From: Ziziphus jujuba
Lineage: Eukaryota > Streptophyta > Magnoliopsida > Rosales > Rhamnaceae
NCBI RefSeq assembly: GCF_031755915.1
Contig: NC_083386.1
Span: 8,184,001-8,248,000 of the forward strand
Length of the DNA stretch: 64,000 nt
Direction of reading: 5' to 3'
Numbering within the stretch: the stretch's first letter is position 1; each line of letters begins with the position of its first letter. The position numbers and the translations under genes were made by a program. The notes beneath the pieces were generated by a model. That model was not told the origin of the DNA, did no database searches, and saw only the letters and a list, made by a program, of their open reading frames with translations. Shown piece after piece: positions 62,670 to 64,000 of this stretch.

Positions 62670-62945
62670 AACCTAATGGTATTGTGGCAATAATAACATG
62701 TGGGATAAATCCAACCTCACTGTCCATGGCAATAATATTCTGTGGGCTGAACCGAATCTCATGGTACCATGGCAATAATAACATGTGGGATAAACCCAAC
62801 CTCATAGTCCGAGGCAATAATATTCTGTGAGTTGAACCCAACCTCAGGGTATCGTGGCAATAATAACCTGTGGGATAAATTTAACTTCACAGTCCGTGAT
62901 AATAATATCCTATGAGCTGAACTCAACCTCACGGTACCGTGGCAA
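62670..62945 (-). repeat. 85-bp minisatellite inside F2
   Basis: GGTAYCRTGGCAATAATAAC-type units start at 62678, 62763 and 62848, with a partial one at 62933, giving an 85-bp period. Each unit consists of two related ~42-bp halves (one with 'catgtgggataaa', one with 'ctgtgggctgaac'). Degenerate units also occur in the F2 plus-strand copy (about 20840-20865 and 23817-24010). Confidence 0.8.
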
Positions 62946-63627
62946 AACCCAGCATATTATAATATAATACTGAACCAAAACTCTGTTACTATATGGTACA
63001 TTAATTAAAAATAACCAATACAGTATCCTTAAAACAATCTTATAAGATCATATATACTTTTCCAAATGATACTGTATCTTAAATTATCACTTAATGTTTA
63101 AATTCCACTGCTTATTTTAATATTCCAAAAATTTTAAAACATCAATTCATGCTAAAACCAGAAATACCACAGTAAAATATATTCACCATAAACCAATTTC
63201 AAATACATAAAATTTAAAATATTTGAACATGTTTAAAATCATATGATTTTCAATCCACTTTCTCAAATCAATTATTTTCCGAAATGATTTAAAATCATAA
63301 TTCAATTACCATCATATTTAAATACCACAAGTCCATTTATGAACTCATTAAAATGGAAAACCGTTTAAAATATTATCAAACATCACTTAAAATGATAACC
63401 CATATAAGTAAAATCAAATATTATATATGCACAACCCAAGTATTTCAATCAAATGGTATATACATAAAATATTTGTAGCACATATATACTATACTATATA
63501 CCCAAAACATTTAAAATAATTAACCACTCACAGTACTGCAGATGCTTACTCCTGCTTCCCTGCAGAACCGTTTTCAGACTCAACACGAGTGTCTGTAATA
63601 TAATAAAAATATTTTACAGGTTCCAAT

Positions 63628-64000
63628 TGTAACACCCCGTCCCGAAGTACAACGGAAATTTTCCAACTTTGACCGAGTGTGACCGTTGACCATTGACCGT
63701 TGACCGAAGGGATCAAAAGTTGACTTTTTGACTCAGATGGAATTCTAGGTTGACTGAGGTACCGTTACGAAGTACACGTTGGCACGAGTTCATAGACTAG
63801 TAGCACGTCAAAAACGGAGTTACAGTTTGAAAGTTATGAGCAAAACAAGTTGAGGTCCAAACTATCCAAGGGATGCCGGAGTTGACTTTTTATTCATGCA
63901 AAGTTGAGCTTTAACTCATGCATGATTGTGAATTATTCGTCGATACGAGTCCGTAGACTAGCGGCACGTCCGATTTGGACATGTGGTTTGAAAGTTATGG
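63628..64000 (+). mobile_element. Start of another F1-like LTR, cut by the window end
   Basis: Begins TGTAACACCCCGTCCCG, followed by the W-box cluster and the GTTATG direct repeats. It resembles the 12160-12529 end of the older outer LTR more than the young LTRs. Its left flank is F2 sequence; its right end lies outside the window. Confidence 0.85.

Larger units (their letters stand above)
55390..63627 (-). mobile_element. F2-family LTR element hosting three nested insertions
   Basis: F2 sequence is 55390-56145, 59524-59576 and 62590-63627, seen again on the plus strand at 20520-24502. The left end TGATAGGATCC is a diverged relative of the F1 end TGTCAGGACCC. An acceptor-like CATTCCCCTAAG (minus strand, about 55815) matches the F1 layout, so F1 and F2 share an ancestor. 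Its other end is not reached, because an F1-like LTR begins at 63628. No coding domain is seen. Confidence 0.7.

Overview
The window looks like AT-rich nuclear DNA of a eudicot, probably a rosid. This rests on a chloroplast-type ferredoxin with a transit peptide, GT-AG introns, Tekay/Del-like chromovirus LTR elements, a TRIM primed by initiator-Met tRNA, and fragments of a TBL (trichome birefringence-like) gene, an IscA-like gene and a 23 kDa jasmonate-induced-protein-like gene. Coding density is very low. Only two loci look like real genes: ferredoxin (minus strand, 1527-1976) and the jasmonate-induced-protein-like gene (plus strand, 48341-49265, frameshifted near its 3' end). Almost all the longer open frames lie in GC-rich parts of repeated LTRs and are not genes.

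Layout: 1-3360 is the ferredoxin locus, with a probable 5'-UTR intron and a G-box promoter. A diverged low-copy segment then occurs three times: copy 1 at 3361-6747 plus 12530-17240, copy 2 at 24503-28041 plus 40701-43735, and copy 3 at 52195-55389 with its two halves in the opposite order. Each copy has been invaded by LTR elements, and the uninvaded paralogue often preserves the empty site. Between copies 1 and 2 lie a TBL pseudogene (18255-18970), a truncated LTR, and a second LTR family. Between copies 2 and 3 lie the jasmonate-induced-protein-like gene and a broken exon 1 of an IscA-like gene.

The main repeat family (called F1 here) has LTRs of about 3 kb starting TGTAACACCCCG or a variant and ending GGTCCTGACA. 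Nine copies are seen: seven solo or truncated LTRs, one element cut by the window edge, and one recent full-length element (29608-39138). Its two LTRs are both exactly 2974 bp and appear identical. Its internal region is scrambled: an RNaseH/integrase piece comes before a gag/zinc-knuckle/protease-remnant piece, and reverse transcriptase is absent. The right end (55390-63627) is a second LTR family (F2) holding a TRIM, which itself holds an F1 solo LTR, plus another F1 solo LTR; target-site duplications resolve the order of insertion.

The most unusual signals are: (1) the scrambled, recently mobile, non-autonomous retrotransposon; (2) a module of exactly 61 bp in five of six F1 LTR types compared (59 bp in the sixth), bounded by a 3' splice acceptor and a 5' splice donor and carrying a GATCC...GGATC stem-loop; and (3) a dense cluster of seven WRKY-type W-box cores near the start of the LTR. 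Identity percentages, database matches and expression could not be computed here.
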